Assembly (NCBI RefSeq): GCF_035978755.1
Contig: NZ_CP108414.1
Span: 1,426,001-1,490,000 of the forward strand
Origin: Streptomyces sp. NBC_01298
GTDB lineage: Bacteria; Actinomycetota; Actinomycetes; Streptomycetales; Streptomycetaceae
Direction: 5' to 3'
DNA: 64,000 bases
The notes under the pieces are model-generated. The model worked only from the letters and a program-made list of their open reading frames with translations, made no database searches and was not told the DNA's origin. Shown here one piece after another: positions 24,270-34,825 of the stretch. The translations under genes and the position numbers were made by a program. The first letter of the stretch is position 1, and every line of letters begins with the position of its first letter.

Positions 24270-25816
24270 CCACCGCGCCCCCGCCGCCGGCCGCTCCTCC
24301 CACCGCGCCCGTCCCGCCCGAAGGGCCCGCGCCGGCGCGGAAGTTCTCCTTCCCCAGCGCGCTGACCATTCTGGCCATCGTCACCGTGGCGATCTGGCTG
24401 CTGGCCTTCCTCATCCCGGCCGGCGAGTACGACCGCAACGACAGCGGCTCCCCCGTCGCCGGCACCTACCACCGGGTCGAGGGCACCCAGAGCTTCACCG
24501 ATCGCCTGAACGACCTGTTCCTCTCCCCCGTCAACGGGCTCTACGGACTCCAGGACCCCAAGACCGGCCAGGTCGGCCCCACCCTCAGCGGCGATCTGTA
24601 CGGCAGCGCGGGCGTGTTCCTCTTCGTCCTCGCCATCGGCGCCTTCATCACCGTCGTCTTCGCCACCGGCGCCCTCGACCGCGGCATCGCCCGCCTCGCC
24701 CACCGGCTGCGCGACCGCGGCGCCCTGCTGATCGCCGCCGTGATGGTGGTCTTCTCGATCCTGGGCACCGTGGAGGGCTTCGCCGAGGAGACCCTCGGGT
24801 TCTACGGACTGCTCGTGCCGATGATGCTGGCCCTCGGCTACGACCGGCTGGTCGCGGTCGGCGCCAGCATCCTCGGCGCGGGCATCGGCGTGCTCTGCTC
24901 GACGGTGAACCCGTTCGCGACCGGCGTGGCCTCCTCGGCGGCCGGCATCTCGCTCGGCGACGGGATCGGGCTGCGCTTCCTCATGTGGATCGTGCTGACC
25001 ACCGTGACCGTCCTCTACGTGATCCGCTACGCCCGACGGGTCCAGAAGGACCCCTCAAAGTCGATCTGCGGGTTCCTGCCCGGGGACCGGGAGCAGAAGG
25101 CCACCGGCGACGAGGAGGCGGAACCGGAGCTGACCCGGCTGCACAAGACCGTACTGGTCCTCCTGGTCCTCGTCTTCGCCTTCATGATCTTCTCGGTGGT
25201 GCCCTGGTCGAGCGCCCTCACCGGCGACGCGGACGCGACCCCGTACGCCTGGGAACTGGACTGGTCCTTCGCCCAGTTGGCGGCCCTGTTCATCTGCGCG
25301 GCCGTACTGATCGGCCTGGTGGCCCGGATGGGCGAGGCCAAGCTCAGCTCCACGCTCATCCAGGGCGCCGCCGACTTCATCTCGCCCGCCCTGGTCATCA
25401 TGCTGGCGCGCGGGGTCACGGTCATCATGAACAACTCGCAGATCACCGATACGGTGCTGCACTCCATCGAGGGCGTGGTGAAGGGGACTTCGTCGGGGAT
25501 CTTCGCGATCATCGTCTTCCTCGTGAACCTCCCGCTCGCCTTCCTGATCCCCTCCACCTCCGGGCACGCCACGCTCACCATGCCCATCCTGGCTCCGCTC
25601 GCCGACTTCGCGGGCGTCTCCCGCGCGCTGATGGTGACGGCCTGGCAGTCGGCGAGCGGCTGGATGAACCTCTGGGTGCCCACCACCGCCGTCACCATCG
25701 GCGGCGTCGCACTAGCCAAGGTCGGCTACGACAAGTACCTGCGCTTCGTCTGGCCGTTGCTCGGCATCCTCTTCGTGATGATCTGCGGGTTCCTGGCCCT
25801 GGGCGCCGCGATGTGA
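24266..25816 (+). CDS. YfcC family integral membrane transporter
   Basis: 516 residues from GTG 24266. After a proline-rich cytosolic start come about twelve hydrophobic segments (ALTILAIVTVAIWLLAFLIP, then GVFLFVLAIGAFITVVFATG and others). YfcC/ArcD-type landmarks are VEGFAEETLGFYGLLVPMML, STVNPFATGVASSAAGISLG and LPLAFLIPSTSGHATLTMPI. The family moves amino acids or C4-dicarboxylates; the substrate is unassigned. It is translationally coupled to the M20 dipeptidase, which suggests that its cargo is the product or substrate of that enzyme. A 17-bp hairpin ends the unit. Confidence 0.85.
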   Translation: MTTAPPPPAAPPTAPVPPEGPAPARKFSFPSALTILAIVTVAIWLLAFLIPAGEYDRNDSGSPVAGTYHRVEGTQSFTDRLNDLFLSPVNGLYGLQDPKTGQVGPTLSGDLYGSAGVFLFVLAIGAFITVVFATGALDRGIARLAHRLRDRGALLIAAVMVVFSILGTVEGFAEETLGFYGLLVPMMLALGYDRLVAVGASILGAGIGVLCSTVNPFATGVASSAAGISLGDGIGLRFLMWIVLTTVTVLYVIRYARRVQKDPSKSICGFLPGDREQKATGDEEAEPELTRLHKTVLVLLVLVFAFMIFSVVPWSSALTGDADATPYAWELDWSFAQLAALFICAAVLIGLVARMGEAKLSSTLIQGAADFISPALVIMLARGVTVIMNNSQITDTVLHSIEGVVKGTSSGIFAIIVFLVNLPLAFLIPSTSGHATLTMPILAPLADFAGVSRALMVTAWQSASGWMNLWVPTTAVTIGGVALAKVGYDKYLRFVWPLLGILFVMICGFLALGAAM

Positions 25817-25858
25817 CGCCGTCAGCGCCGCCGGACGGCGTACGGCCGTGAGGAACGC

Positions 25859-25895
25859 GCGCAGGGCGCGACCCCATTGGGGTCGCGCCCTGCGC
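25859..25895. terminator. bidirectional terminator between yfcC-like gene and metG
   Basis: GCGCAGGGCGCGACCCC (25859-25875) pairs perfectly over 17 bp with 25879-25895 around an ATT loop. It lies between two convergent stops and can serve both. Confidence 0.85.
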
Positions 25896-25934
25896 GGTTG
25901 CTGCCGTGCGTGGCCGCCTGCGAGGCCGGGAAGG

Positions 25935-27650
25935 CTAGGCCTCCGGGTTGCCGCCGAAGCGCTCGCGGTACGACTCCAGGTCCTCTTCGGTGATCCTCGG
26001 GAAGAGCACCGCCGGAACCGTGAACGGCGTGCCCGCCGGAACCGCGTCGAGGGACGCGGCCTGCTCCGGGGTGATCCACGTCGCCGTGTCGTCGGCCAGG
26101 TCGAACGAGGAGCGCATGGCGCGCGCCGAGGCCGGGATGAACGGCTCGGAGACCACCGAGTAGAGGTGGATGAGGTTCATCGCCGTGCGCAGGGTGAGGG
26201 CCGCGCCGTCCAGGTCGGTCTTGACCTCCGTCCAGGGCGCCTTCTCGTCCAGGTACGCGTTTCCGGCGGACCACAGGGCGCGCAGCGCGGCCGCGGCCTT
26301 GCGGTACTGGAGCGCGTCCATGTGGACCTCGTACTCGGCCAGCAGCTCGGCGATCTGCGCGCCCAGCTTGGCCTCGACCTCGCCCGCGGGGCTGCCGGCG
26401 GGAACCTCGTCGCCGAACTTCTTGCGGGAGAAGGTCAGTACGCGGTTGACGAAGTTGCCCAGCGTGCCGCCGAGGTCCTTGTTCACCGTGGCGGCGAAGT
26501 GCTCCCACGTGAAGGAGGAGTCGTCGGACTCGGGGGCGTTGGCGATGAGGAAGTAGCGCCAGAAGTCGGCCGGAAGGATCTCCAGCGCCTGGTCGGTGAA
26601 GACGCCGCGCTTCTGCGAGGTGGAGAACTTGCCGCCGTAGTACGTCAGCCAGTTGAAGGCCTTGACGTAGTCGACCATCTTCCACGGCTCGCGGACGCCG
26701 AGCTCGGTGGCGGGGAACATCACCGTGTGGAACGGGACGTTGTCCTTGGCCATGAACTGGGTGTAGCGGACGTCCTCGGCCTCGTACCACCAGGACTTGT
26801 AGTCGCGGTTCGCCGGATCGGCGTCCGCCCACTCCTTGGTGGAGGCGATGTACTCGATCGGCGCGTCGAACCAGACGTAGAACACCTTGCCGTCCGCGGC
26901 CAGTTCGGGCCACGTGTCGGCCGGGACCGGGACGCCCCAGTCCAGGTCGCGCGTGATGGCGCGGTCGTGCAGGCCCTCGGTCAGCCACTTGCGGGCGATG
27001 GAGGACGCCAGCTGCGGCCACTCCTCCTCGTGCTCCGCGACCCAGGCCTCGACCTCGACCTGCAGCTTGGACTGGAGGAGGAAGAGGTGCTTGGTCTCGC
27101 GGACCTCCAGCTCGGTGGAGCCGGAGATGGCCGAGCGGGGCTCGATCAGGTCCGTGGGGTCCAGGACACGGGTGCAGTTCTCGCACTGGTCGCCGCGGGC
27201 CTTGTCGTAGCCGCAGTGCGGGCAGGTGCCCTCCACGTAGCGGTCCGGCAGGAAGCGGTCGTCGACCGGCGAGAAGACCTGCCGGATCGCGCGCTCCTCG
27301 ATGAAGCCGTTCGCCTGGAGCCGGCGCGCGAAGTGCTGGGTGATCTCGCGGTTCTGCTCCGAGGAGCTGCGGCCGAAGTAGTCGAAGGACAGCTCGAAGC
27401 CGTCGTAGACCGCCTTCTGGGCGTCGTGGGCCTGCGCGCAGAACTCGGCGACCGAGAGGCCGGCCGCCTTCGCGGCGAGCTCGGCGGGGGTGCCGTGCTC
27501 GTCGGTGGCGCAGATGTAGAGGATGTCGTGGCCGCGCTGGCGGAGGTACCGGGAGTACACATCCGCCGGAAGCATCGACCCGACCATGTTGCCCAGGTGC
27601 TTGATCCCGTTGATATAGGGAAGCGCGCTGGTGATCAGGTGTCGAGCCAT
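25935..27650 (-). CDS. metG: methionyl-tRNA synthetase
   Basis: 571 residues from ATG 27650 ([20 protein letters not shown]); ATG 27665 is an alternative start. It charges tRNA-Met in the cytosol. The class I signature is present as IKHLGN (HIGH variant) and KFSTSQKRG (KMSKS variant). The zinc knuckle is [19 protein letters not shown], four cysteines. [20 protein letters not shown] lies in the catalytic core, and the C-terminal half is the anticodon-binding helix bundle ([20 protein letters not shown]). The length matches the compact actinobacterial form without the C-terminal dimerisation domain. Confidence 0.96.
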   Translation of the reverse strand: MARHLITSALPYINGIKHLGNMVGSMLPADVYSRYLRQRGHDILYICATDEHGTPAELAAKAAGLSVAEFCAQAHDAQKAVYDGFELSFDYFGRSSSEQNREITQHFARRLQANGFIEERAIRQVFSPVDDRFLPDRYVEGTCPHCGYDKARGDQCENCTRVLDPTDLIEPRSAISGSTELEVRETKHLFLLQSKLQVEVEAWVAEHEEEWPQLASSIARKWLTEGLHDRAITRDLDWGVPVPADTWPELAADGKVFYVWFDAPIEYIASTKEWADADPANRDYKSWWYEAEDVRYTQFMAKDNVPFHTVMFPATELGVREPWKMVDYVKAFNWLTYYGGKFSTSQKRGVFTDQALEILPADFWRYFLIANAPESDDSSFTWEHFAATVNKDLGGTLGNFVNRVLTFSRKKFGDEVPAGSPAGEVEAKLGAQIAELLAEYEVHMDALQYRKAAAALRALWSAGNAYLDEKAPWTEVKTDLDGAALTLRTAMNLIHLYSVVSEPFIPASARAMRSSFDLADDTATWITPEQAASLDAVPAGTPFTVPAVLFPRITEEDLESYRERFGGNPEA

Positions 27651-27877
27651 CCTCGGATGCTCCATTTCGTATATGCCGGTACGACGTGACGTGCGGTTCA
27701 TCGTATCGAACCGCCGAAACGCCACGCGCCGCATTTCTTCGGGGTGGACTGGGGGTACAGCGCAAAACTGATGGGTGCAAAGCAAAAGCGAGGACTGTGA
27801 CCACTCCGTCACGGCCCTCGCGCTGCGGCCATGGTACAGCGGGCCGGGCAGCCCCCGAACCGCCGTCCACCGCCGGT

Positions 27878-27912
27878 GGGGCACCGTCCGCGGCGGCCGC
27901 GGACGGTGCCCC
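27878..27912. terminator. terminator of the 27938-30211 gene
   Basis: GGGGCACCGTCCGCGG (27878-27893) pairs perfectly over 16 bp with 27897-27912 around a CGG loop, just after the stop of the minus-strand gene. The rest of 27654-27877 holds the metG promoter region with no other coding signal. Confidence 0.8.
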
Positions 27913-27937
27913 GGAGGACGACCGGAACGACGCGGGG

Positions 27938-30211
27938 TCAGTCGCGGCCGCCCCGGGCACCGTCGATCGCGGTGATCCGGGCGCCGCTCGCGAGCCTGCC
28001 CGTCAGGGTGGCCGCGGGACCCTGCGGACCGGCCACGGGGACGGTCAGGGTCCGGCCGGCCGCCTCCGCGCGGACGGAGCCGGCCGCCGTGATGCCCGCG
28101 ACCTCGCGGCTGCCGGCCGCCAGCAGGTACCAGCGGCCGGCCGGCGACCTCCACCGGGTGCCCGCGAGCAGGTGCTGCCCGAACCGCCCGCACGCGGCGG
28201 TCCCGCGGGACCGTGCCACGTCCTGCGGAGCTCCGGCCGGCAGGCGCAACTGCACCAGGACGTCACCCGGACCGGCCCAGCCGGAGGCACGGGTGCACGT
28301 CCAGACGGCCCGGCCCGCGCCGTCGGGGAGTTCGGAGCCGGCGAAGTCCCAGATGTTGACGGCCCGTACGCCGCCGGCGCGGTACTCCCGCAGCCGGCAG
28401 GCGACCGGCGCCCACGCCGCCCGGGCCGCCGGGCCGGTGGCCTCGCGCGGCTGGCGCGCCGCCACCGCCGCCGGGCCGTCGGGCAGCGGCGTGTAGGTCA
28501 GGTGTACGGGGGTCAGCGCGCCCAGGTCCGCGAGGACGAAGGCGTGCTTCTCCACGATCCGGGCGGAGGAGGTCAGCTCGAGCACGGGCCAGGAGGCGCA
28601 GGCTCCGCCGTCGCCGCCCAAGCCGTCGCCGCCGCCGGCCGTACGCGGGACCGCGGTCTCCTCGGTGACCCCGTCGGCGGAGACGGCCAGCGGCTTGGTC
28701 CCCTCCCCCGTCCGGAGCAGGTCGCGGGTGCCGGCCCGGGCGATCCACGGCGCGAGCAGGTACCGGGCCCGGCCCCCTTCCGTGCTGCCCCCGTTCCCGG
28801 GGGAGCGGCTCAGGGCCAGCGCGGCGGCCGTGGTCACGTTCGCCTCGTCGGTACGGGCGAAGGCGAGCTCCCGCTCGCGCGGCCCCGCCGGGCCCGCTGG
28901 GCCTGCTGGGCCCGCTGGGCCCGCTGTGCCCTCGATGGGCTCGCCGTACCGAACCACCCGGTCCCCGTCGAGCAGCAGCACGACGGCCCGCCCGGCGACG
29001 TCCCCCGCGTACAGGAGCTGCGGCGCGCGCAGCGGTGCGTCGGTGGCCGTCCCCGGCGCGGCCGTCACCGCCACCTCCCGGGGCCGGGTGGCCCAGGCCG
29101 CCAGGGCCCGGGCGAGCAGACCGCGGTCGGCGGTGCGGGCGCCGCGCGCGGGCCAGGCGGTGAAATCGACGCGGGCGGTGTCCGCCCAGGCCTCGGCGGG
29201 CACGCGGACCAGCCGGGCGGGGTCCAGTGCCCCGGCGACGGCCGGTCCGGCGAGCGGCGAGGCCTCGGGGCGGGGCGGCGACCCGTCGGCGGCGAGGGCC
29301 CCGGCGGCCAGGGCCAGGGCCACGGCGACCAGGGCGGTCCAGCCGGCCCGGGCACGGCGCCGCCGGCGCAGCAGGTCGGTGGGGCGGGCGCTGACGACGG
29401 CGGCGTCGAACTCGGCGCCGCCCGGGCTCCGCAGGAGCGTTTCCCCAGCGGCGCTCCCGCCTGCCCCGCGGAGGTCGGCCCCGCGGAGGCCGGCACCGGG
29501 GAAGCCGGCATCGCCCGTAGAACCCGCCACACCCGCCGCCGGCCGGGCCCACGCCCCGCCTCCCGGCGGCGGAGCAACGCCGCGCACCGTCCCCGGCTCC
29601 GTCGCGGGCCGCGGCGGCGGTGCCCACGGCCCGGCGCCCGGGCCCGCCTCCGAGCGCCCGGGGGCGGCGGCCTCCCACTCCCGCCAGGCGGCCAGCGCCT
29701 CCCGTACGGCGTCCGCCGGGTCGGCCACCCCGGCCGCGGTGAGCAGCCGGGCCACCGCCTCCTCGGGCAGGCCGTCCATGCCGTGCAGGACGAACGCGGC
29801 CCGGACCGGCCCCGGCGCCGTGCCCAGCACCCGGGCGGGCTCGTCGATCCCGCCCGCGGGGGGCCACAGCCGCAGCCCCCAGACGAAGGGCGGCACCGGC
29901 GGCCACCCGAGCCCGGCCGCGGCGAGGCGGGCCCGGCCGGTCGGAGCCAGGCTCGCGCGCAGGACCCGTACGCGGACCTCGGTCAGGGGGCCGCCCGGCC
30001 CGTCGGGCCCGGCCGGAGCCTGGGTACTGCCGCGCCCGCCGCGCGGGAGTGCTCGCTGGACCGCCTTGTGCGCGAGGAGTACCCGGGTATGGCGGCCCAG
30101 GGTGACCGGGAGCGTCACGTAGGCGAGCCGGACCAGTTGGGGGTAGTGCTCGACGAGGACGGCCTCGGCCTGCTCCACGGCGGTGGAGCCGAATCGCTGT
30201 GTTGTACCCAC
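27938..30211 (-). CDS. large membrane protein with degenerate sigma-factor-like N-terminus
   Basis: 757 residues from ATG 30211. Residues 1-55 ([20 protein letters not shown]) resemble sigma-70 region 2. Residues 135-170 ([20 protein letters not shown]) resemble region 4, followed by a proline/glycine-rich linker. [20 protein letters not shown] near residue 290 is a stop-transfer-like helix, and the remaining 440 residues should lie outside the membrane. Inside them is a collagen-like run of (GPA) triplets near residue 430. Late conserved cysteines ([23 protein letters not shown]) could form disulfides. I know of no assigned function. It is divergent from a sigma factor gene across 230 bases. 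Confidence 0.65.
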   Translation of the reverse strand: MGTTQRFGSTAVEQAEAVLVEHYPQLVRLAYVTLPVTLGRHTRVLLAHKAVQRALPRGGRGSTQAPAGPDGPGGPLTEVRVRVLRASLAPTGRARLAAAGLGWPPVPPFVWGLRLWPPAGGIDEPARVLGTAPGPVRAAFVLHGMDGLPEEAVARLLTAAGVADPADAVREALAAWREWEAAAPGRSEAGPGAGPWAPPPRPATEPGTVRGVAPPPGGGAWARPAAGVAGSTGDAGFPGAGLRGADLRGAGGSAAGETLLRSPGGAEFDAAVVSARPTDLLRRRRRARAGWTALVAVALALAAGALAADGSPPRPEASPLAGPAVAGALDPARLVRVPAEAWADTARVDFTAWPARGARTADRGLLARALAAWATRPREVAVTAAPGTATDAPLRAPQLLYAGDVAGRAVVLLLDGDRVVRYGEPIEGTAGPAGPAGPAGPAGPRERELAFARTDEANVTTAAALALSRSPGNGGSTEGGRARYLLAPWIARAGTRDLLRTGEGTKPLAVSADGVTEETAVPRTAGGGDGLGGDGGACASWPVLELTSSARIVEKHAFVLADLGALTPVHLTYTPLPDGPAAVAARQPREATGPAARAAWAPVACRLREYRAGGVRAVNIWDFAGSELPDGAGRAVWTCTRASGWAGPGDVLVQLRLPAGAPQDVARSRGTAACGRFGQHLLAGTRWRSPAGRWYLLAAGSREVAGITAAGSVRAEAAGRTLTVPVAGPQGPAATLTGRLASGARITAIDGARGGRD

Positions 30212-30443
30212 GCTCCGACAAACGAGTGAATCTTGGGATGGTCACACGCCGTGCTCTCCGGCGGGGAACGAAACGGACGCACAGGAGAACGGCATATGCG
30301 TTTGCGCTGGTTGAGCGTGCGTGCGATCGACATCGATCAACGCGCGATCATCACCGAACGTAATTCTCCCAGCTTTCGTCTCTGCGCCCTCCGAGTGCGC
30401 CCGCGCTGATTTCCTTGCCCCGCACACGGGATGGGGTGGAGCG

Positions 30444-31052
30444 GTGAGCGATGGCAGCGGTCTTCCGGAGGAGTCCGGTGGCGGGGCCGTGGGTCTGCCG
30501 AGCCGACGACGGCGGCCGGCGCCCATGAGCCAGTGGAACGCGACGGCGCGCCTGTCGTACTGGGCCTTCCACGCCGACCGGCGCCCTGCCTACATGCGGT
30601 TCGCGTTCCTGCAGCTGGGCTCGGACGCGGCGGCCGAGGAAGCGGTCGACGCCGCCTTCGACTCGATCATGTGCGAATGGCTGCGGATGCTGCACATGGA
30701 CCGGCTCGACGCCTACGCGTGGACCGTCCTCAAACGGCGGCTGGTCGACCGCCAGTTCCGCCGCAGCCCCTGGCCGGAGCCCACGGACACCAGTGCCTTC
30801 GAAGCGGCGCTCAAGGAGGCCCACGCGCAAGCCGACCAGTACGAGGTGCTCACCGACACGATCCGCTTCTACTCCGCCGTCTCCCGGCTCGCCGAACGGC
30901 AGCGCGACGCCGTGCTGTTGCGGTACGGACTCCAGTGCACCCCCGGCGAAGCCGCCGCGATCATGGGTGTGGACGAGGCCACGGTCCGCTCGCAGCTCGG
31001 CCAGGCCCAGCGGCGGCTCGCCCGGCTGCTCGACACCGCGGCCGAGTCATGA
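30444..31052 (+). CDS. ECF-type RNA polymerase sigma factor
   Basis: 202 residues from GTG 30444, chosen because GGAG lies six bases upstream; the ATG at 30526 has none. Region 2 is AYMRFAFLQLGSDAAAEEAV, then MDRLDAYAWTVLKRRLVDRQ. Region 4 is LAERQRDAVLLRYGLQCTPG, then EAAAIMGVDEATVRSQLGQA, with a clear HTH. No anti-sigma gene of the usual zinc type follows. Instead the stop overlaps the start of an IclR-like gene (ATGA), so the two are coupled. The divergent membrane protein is a possible partner. Confidence 0.85.
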   Translation: MSDGSGLPEESGGGAVGLPSRRRRPAPMSQWNATARLSYWAFHADRRPAYMRFAFLQLGSDAAAEEAVDAAFDSIMCEWLRMLHMDRLDAYAWTVLKRRLVDRQFRRSPWPEPTDTSAFEAALKEAHAQADQYEVLTDTIRFYSAVSRLAERQRDAVLLRYGLQCTPGEAAAIMGVDEATVRSQLGQAQRRLARLLDTAAES

Positions 31053-32980
31053 ACCGCAACACGAGCCGCGGAACCCGCCGCGAGGACGGCGGACTCCCCC
31101 GCTCCCTGGAGCAGTTCCTGGCCCGGGCCAGCGTGCGCGACCGCTATCCGCACTACGACCTGGGCGCGGCGGAGGCCCGGCTGCTGCGGGGTACGGACGC
31201 CACCGCGGCGGCGCCCCGGCCGGGCCCCGCCCCGGCTCCCCGGCGCGGCGGCACCCATGCCCGGCGCCGCACGCCGGGCTGGAGCGACCCGCTGCGCGAT
31301 CTTCCCCTGGACTCCGAGCGGGCCGGACGCGACCTCAAGGCCGCTTGTCTGGCCTCCGTGTGCGCCACGGAGGCCCGGGAGCGGCTCGACTCCTTCGAGA
31401 GCGGCGGCCACGCCGACCTGCCCGGAGCCGTGGTCTTCGGCTGTCTGCTGCACCTGGCCGGGCTGCGCGAAGGGGCCCGGTTCTGGTGGCAGTTCGCCGC
31501 CGGGTCCGGGCGCAGCCGGACCACGCACGCCGCGTACTGCCTCTTCCTCGACCACTCCCGACGCGGCGAGCACCACGACGCCCGCTTCTGGGCACGGGAG
31601 TTGGGCCGGCGCCGCTTCCGGCCGGGCGGGCGGCGGGAGCTCCGCGAGGTACGGCTGTGCGCTCAGGCGGCCGTCCTGCGCTACGTCGACCAGCTCGACG
31701 ACCCCGACCTGGGCCCGGTGCCGCTGCCGAGGCCCGGGGTGTCCGGGGCGCTGGACGCGTTCCGGCCGCCGGTGCCGGCCGCCGCGCCGCGGCCGCCCCG
31801 GCCCGGGGCGGGCCGGCTGGGCTCGGGCCCGCTGCGCCACCCCGCGCTGACGGCGGCGGCCCGCGGGACCGTCGTCCAGCCCGGCGGGGGCGAGGCCCTG
31901 GCGGCCGCGCGGCGCGCCCTGGCCGTCGTACGGGTCCTGCGGCGGCGGCCGCTCGGCGTTCGGGCCGGGCGGCTCGCGCGGGAGGCCGGCCTGGCCGAGG
32001 CGGAGCTCGGCCCGCTGCTGTCGATGCTCTGCGAGGAGGAGTACGCGTACCGCTCCGGCGTCGGGGTCTACGCCCCCGGGCCGGCCCTCGACCGGCTCGC
32101 CGCCCCGGGCGGCCGGGGCCTGGCGGGCCAGTTGCAGCGCACGCTGGCCCTGGCGCGGGACAGCGCGGGCGCGGCCGTGTACCTGAGCCGGTACGCGGAG
32201 GGGGAGGTCCGGATCACCCAGATGGCGGACGGGCCGGGCGCCCCGCCGGTACGGGAGTGGGTGGACTTCCGGGACGCCGCGCACGCCAGCGCGGTGGGCA
32301 AGTGCCTGCTGAGCCAGCTCGACCACGACGGCCGCGCCGACCACGTGGCCCGGCACCGGCCCGCCCGGCTCACCGAGCGGACCATCACCGACAGCCGGGC
32401 CCTGTTCAGCGCGCTCGACGCGGTGGCCCCCGGGGCGCCCGTCTTCGACCTGCGCGAATACGCCCCCGGCGTGGTGTGCGCGGCGGTCCCCCTCGCGCTC
32501 GGAGACGCGGCGGGCAGCCTCGCCCTGTCCCTGCCCGGCGGGCACGCGCACCGGCTGGGCCGGGCCACCGAGGCACTCCGACTCAAGGCGGTTCCGGTGC
32601 TCCTGGCGCTGCTGCTGGCGGGGGCGATCCCGGACGGCGCGGACTCTCCGGAGGAGACCGCGGGGGCGGAGGGTGCTGCCGGGGAGGACGGGCCGGAGCC
32701 CCGGGCCGAGCCGGAACCCGCCTCGATGCCGGTACCGGTCACGGCGGAGACCCTGCGCCAGCTGCGCAGGATGTTCCGGACCCCGCTGACGCGGACCACG
32801 GGCGGGGCGGACGGGCCGCACCTGGTCAGCGACAGCGCCGCGGAGGCCGCGTACCTCTTCGACGCACCGCAGGACGACACGGCCCCGGGCCTGGCGCTCC
32901 CGCGCACCTTCGCCCCGCTGGTCCCGGGCAGCCTGCGGACGGCGGACGGGCGGGACGGGCTGGTGGTGCTGCGCACCTGA
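31049..32980 (+). CDS. IclR-like regulator fused to a long N-terminal helical region
   Basis: 643 residues from ATG 31049. The first 230 residues are arginine-rich and helical (ARFWWQFAAGSGRSRTTHAA and neighbours) and resemble the repeats seen in large Streptomyces regulators. Residues 285-360 form a winged helix (VVRVLRRRPLGVRAGRLARE). Residues 370-530 match the IclR effector-binding domain, including AHASAVGKCLLSQLDHDGRA, RTITDSRALFSALDAV and YAPGVVCAAVPLALGDAAGS. The remaining tail is acidic. IclR domains bind small carboxylates. Coupling to a sigma factor suggests that ligand sensing modulates that regulon. Confidence 0.75.
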   Translation: MNRNTSRGTRREDGGLPRSLEQFLARASVRDRYPHYDLGAAEARLLRGTDATAAAPRPGPAPAPRRGGTHARRRTPGWSDPLRDLPLDSERAGRDLKAACLASVCATEARERLDSFESGGHADLPGAVVFGCLLHLAGLREGARFWWQFAAGSGRSRTTHAAYCLFLDHSRRGEHHDARFWARELGRRRFRPGGRRELREVRLCAQAAVLRYVDQLDDPDLGPVPLPRPGVSGALDAFRPPVPAAAPRPPRPGAGRLGSGPLRHPALTAAARGTVVQPGGGEALAAARRALAVVRVLRRRPLGVRAGRLAREAGLAEAELGPLLSMLCEEEYAYRSGVGVYAPGPALDRLAAPGGRGLAGQLQRTLALARDSAGAAVYLSRYAEGEVRITQMADGPGAPPVREWVDFRDAAHASAVGKCLLSQLDHDGRADHVARHRPARLTERTITDSRALFSALDAVAPGAPVFDLREYAPGVVCAAVPLALGDAAGSLALSLPGGHAHRLGRATEALRLKAVPVLLALLLAGAIPDGADSPEETAGAEGAAGEDGPEPRAEPEPASMPVPVTAETLRQLRRMFRTPLTRTTGGADGPHLVSDSAAEAAYLFDAPQDDTAPGLALPRTFAPLVPGSLRTADGRDGLVVLRT

Positions 32981-32997
32981 CCGGGACGAGGAGGTGG

Positions 32998-34704
32998 TCA
33001 GGAGGTGACGGAGACGGGCGCGCCGGGGACGAAGGTGGCCACGGCGGTCTCGAAGTGGCGCTTGGCCTGGGCGAGTTCACCCACCGGGGCGGAGACCCAG
33101 ATGTCGTACATCCGGCCGTTCTGGTCCCAGCAGAGGTCGTAGGTGTGCCGGGCCCCCTGGGCCGGGTCGAAGCCGTTCCAGGTGAACTCCCAGAGTACGG
33201 CCGGGAGTTCATGATGGCTCGTCGAGACGACCGTGCCGCCGCGATAACCGGCATTGGTGTCGGGACCGTTCGCGTGCGCCTGCCGCATCACGCCGAGCGG
33301 ACCGCCGGGCACCGGCATCTTCACCCGGATCCCGATGCGGAAGGCCCCGTCCGGGGAGACGTAGAAGACCCGTTGGTCGTCGGTGGCCCGCTGGTACCCC
33401 GCAGGCACGGCGATGGCGAAGCCCTGCGGATCGGCGAACGTCCGGTACCCGGCGGGCGGCTCGCTCGATCCCGGGGCCGGGGAAGGGCCCGGGGGCACGG
33501 ACGGACTCGCCGTCACGGACGGACCTGGCGTCACGGACGGACTCGTGGTGCCGCCGGGGACCGCCGGCGCGCCCCGCGACCCCCGCCCCGCTTCGTTCGC
33601 TCCGGACAGCGGGTTCAGCCGGTCGGCGCCCACCACCACGCCGGCCGCCACCAGGACGGCGGTGGCCACGATCAGAGCGAGGCGCAGGCCCGGCCGGGTG
33701 GCGAAACGCTGCCTGGCCGTCGGACGCGGAGCCACGGCCGGGGCCGTCAGCCCCTCCGACTCCGGCGCCGACGCGGATACGGCGGGAGCGGGTACGGCGG
33801 GAGCGGCTACGGCGGGAGCGGGTACGGGTGGGGGTACGGGCAGCCCGCGGTCGGCCGGCACGGCCATCGGCTCGGCCGGACTTCCACCGGCCAGGTACGC
33901 CGACAGCAGCCGGTCCGCCTCGGCCGCCGCCATCCTGCGCTCCGGGTCGCGTTCCAGCAGGCCCTGGATGACCGGCAGCAGCGGCCCCGCCTGGGCGGGC
34001 GGGCGGATCTCCGCGGAGACGACGGCGTGCATGACGCCGCCCAGTGAATCGCGGCGGAAGGGGGACTCCCCGGTCAGCGCGGCGCACATGAGCGTGCCGA
34101 GCGACCACAGGTCGGCGGCCGGTCCGGCCTCGGCTCCCCGCATCCGCTCGGGAGCGGTGTACTCGGGCGAGCCGATGAAGGCGCCCGTCTGGCTGATGGT
34201 GGCGGCCCCGGAGAACCGGGCGATGCCGAAGTCCGTGAGCACCACCCGGCCGGTCCCCGCCTCCATGAGGACGTTGGCCGGCTTCACGTCCCGGTGCAGC
34301 ACCCCCCGGCCGTGCGCCGCGGTCAGGGCGCCGAGCAGTGCGAGGGCGGTCCTGGCCGTCTCGACCGGGGTGAGGGTCTTCCCGGCGGAGATGAGCTCGG
34401 CGAGCGAACCACCGTCGACCAGTTCCATGACGATGCAGGGCCGCCCGTGGTGCTCGACGACGTCATGGACCACGACGATGTGGGGGTGCCGCACGTGCGC
34501 CACGGCCCGCGCCTCGCGCAGCGCCCCCGCGGCCGCACCGTCCCCGTCCCCCTCGCCCGCGTGCAGTTCCTTGACGGCGACCGGGCGCCCGAGCAGTTCG
34601 TCGGTGGCCCGCCAGACGGTGCCCATCCCACCCCGGCCCAGCCGGTCCTCCAGGCGGTACCGCCCGGCCACCACGACACTGCCGCGCACCTCGTCCTGTG
34701 CCAC
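32998..34704 (-). CDS. membrane-anchored Ser/Thr protein kinase (PknB-like)
   Basis: 568 residues from GTG 34704, with GGGGAG upstream. The kinase domain (residues 15-270) has LGRGGMGTVWRATDELLG (P-loop), PVAVKELHAGE (catalytic Lys), VLHRDVKPANVLME (catalytic loop), LTDFGIARFSG (DFG) and GSPEYTAPERMRG. A proline/alanine juxtamembrane region and one helix (LRLALIVATAVLVAAGVVVG) follow. The extracellular part starts with Ser-Pro repeats (SPSVTPGPSVTASPSVPPGP) and ends in a 150-residue domain with AIAVPAGYQRATDDQRVFYV. There are no PASTA repeats, so it is not a cell-wall PknB orthologue. Confidence 0.9.
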   Translation of the reverse strand: MAQDEVRGSVVVAGRYRLEDRLGRGGMGTVWRATDELLGRPVAVKELHAGEGDGDGAAAGALREARAVAHVRHPHIVVVHDVVEHHGRPCIVMELVDGGSLAELISAGKTLTPVETARTALALLGALTAAHGRGVLHRDVKPANVLMEAGTGRVVLTDFGIARFSGAATISQTGAFIGSPEYTAPERMRGAEAGPAADLWSLGTLMCAALTGESPFRRDSLGGVMHAVVSAEIRPPAQAGPLLPVIQGLLERDPERRMAAAEADRLLSAYLAGGSPAEPMAVPADRGLPVPPPVPAPAVAAPAVPAPAVSASAPESEGLTAPAVAPRPTARQRFATRPGLRLALIVATAVLVAAGVVVGADRLNPLSGANEAGRGSRGAPAVPGGTTSPSVTPGPSVTASPSVPPGPSPAPGSSEPPAGYRTFADPQGFAIAVPAGYQRATDDQRVFYVSPDGAFRIGIRVKMPVPGGPLGVMRQAHANGPDTNAGYRGGTVVSTSHHELPAVLWEFTWNGFDPAQGARHTYDLCWDQNGRMYDIWVSAPVGELAQAKRHFETAVATFVPGAPVSVTS

Positions 34705-34825
34705 CGCGCTCCCCCTCACCCGATCCCGGAGCCATGATGCCGTAGCCCGCTCTCCCGGCGGCCCGAGCACGGCGCACTCTAGAATCGCGTCGGGCGGCAC
34801 CGGCACAGCTCTACGGGGGGCACAC

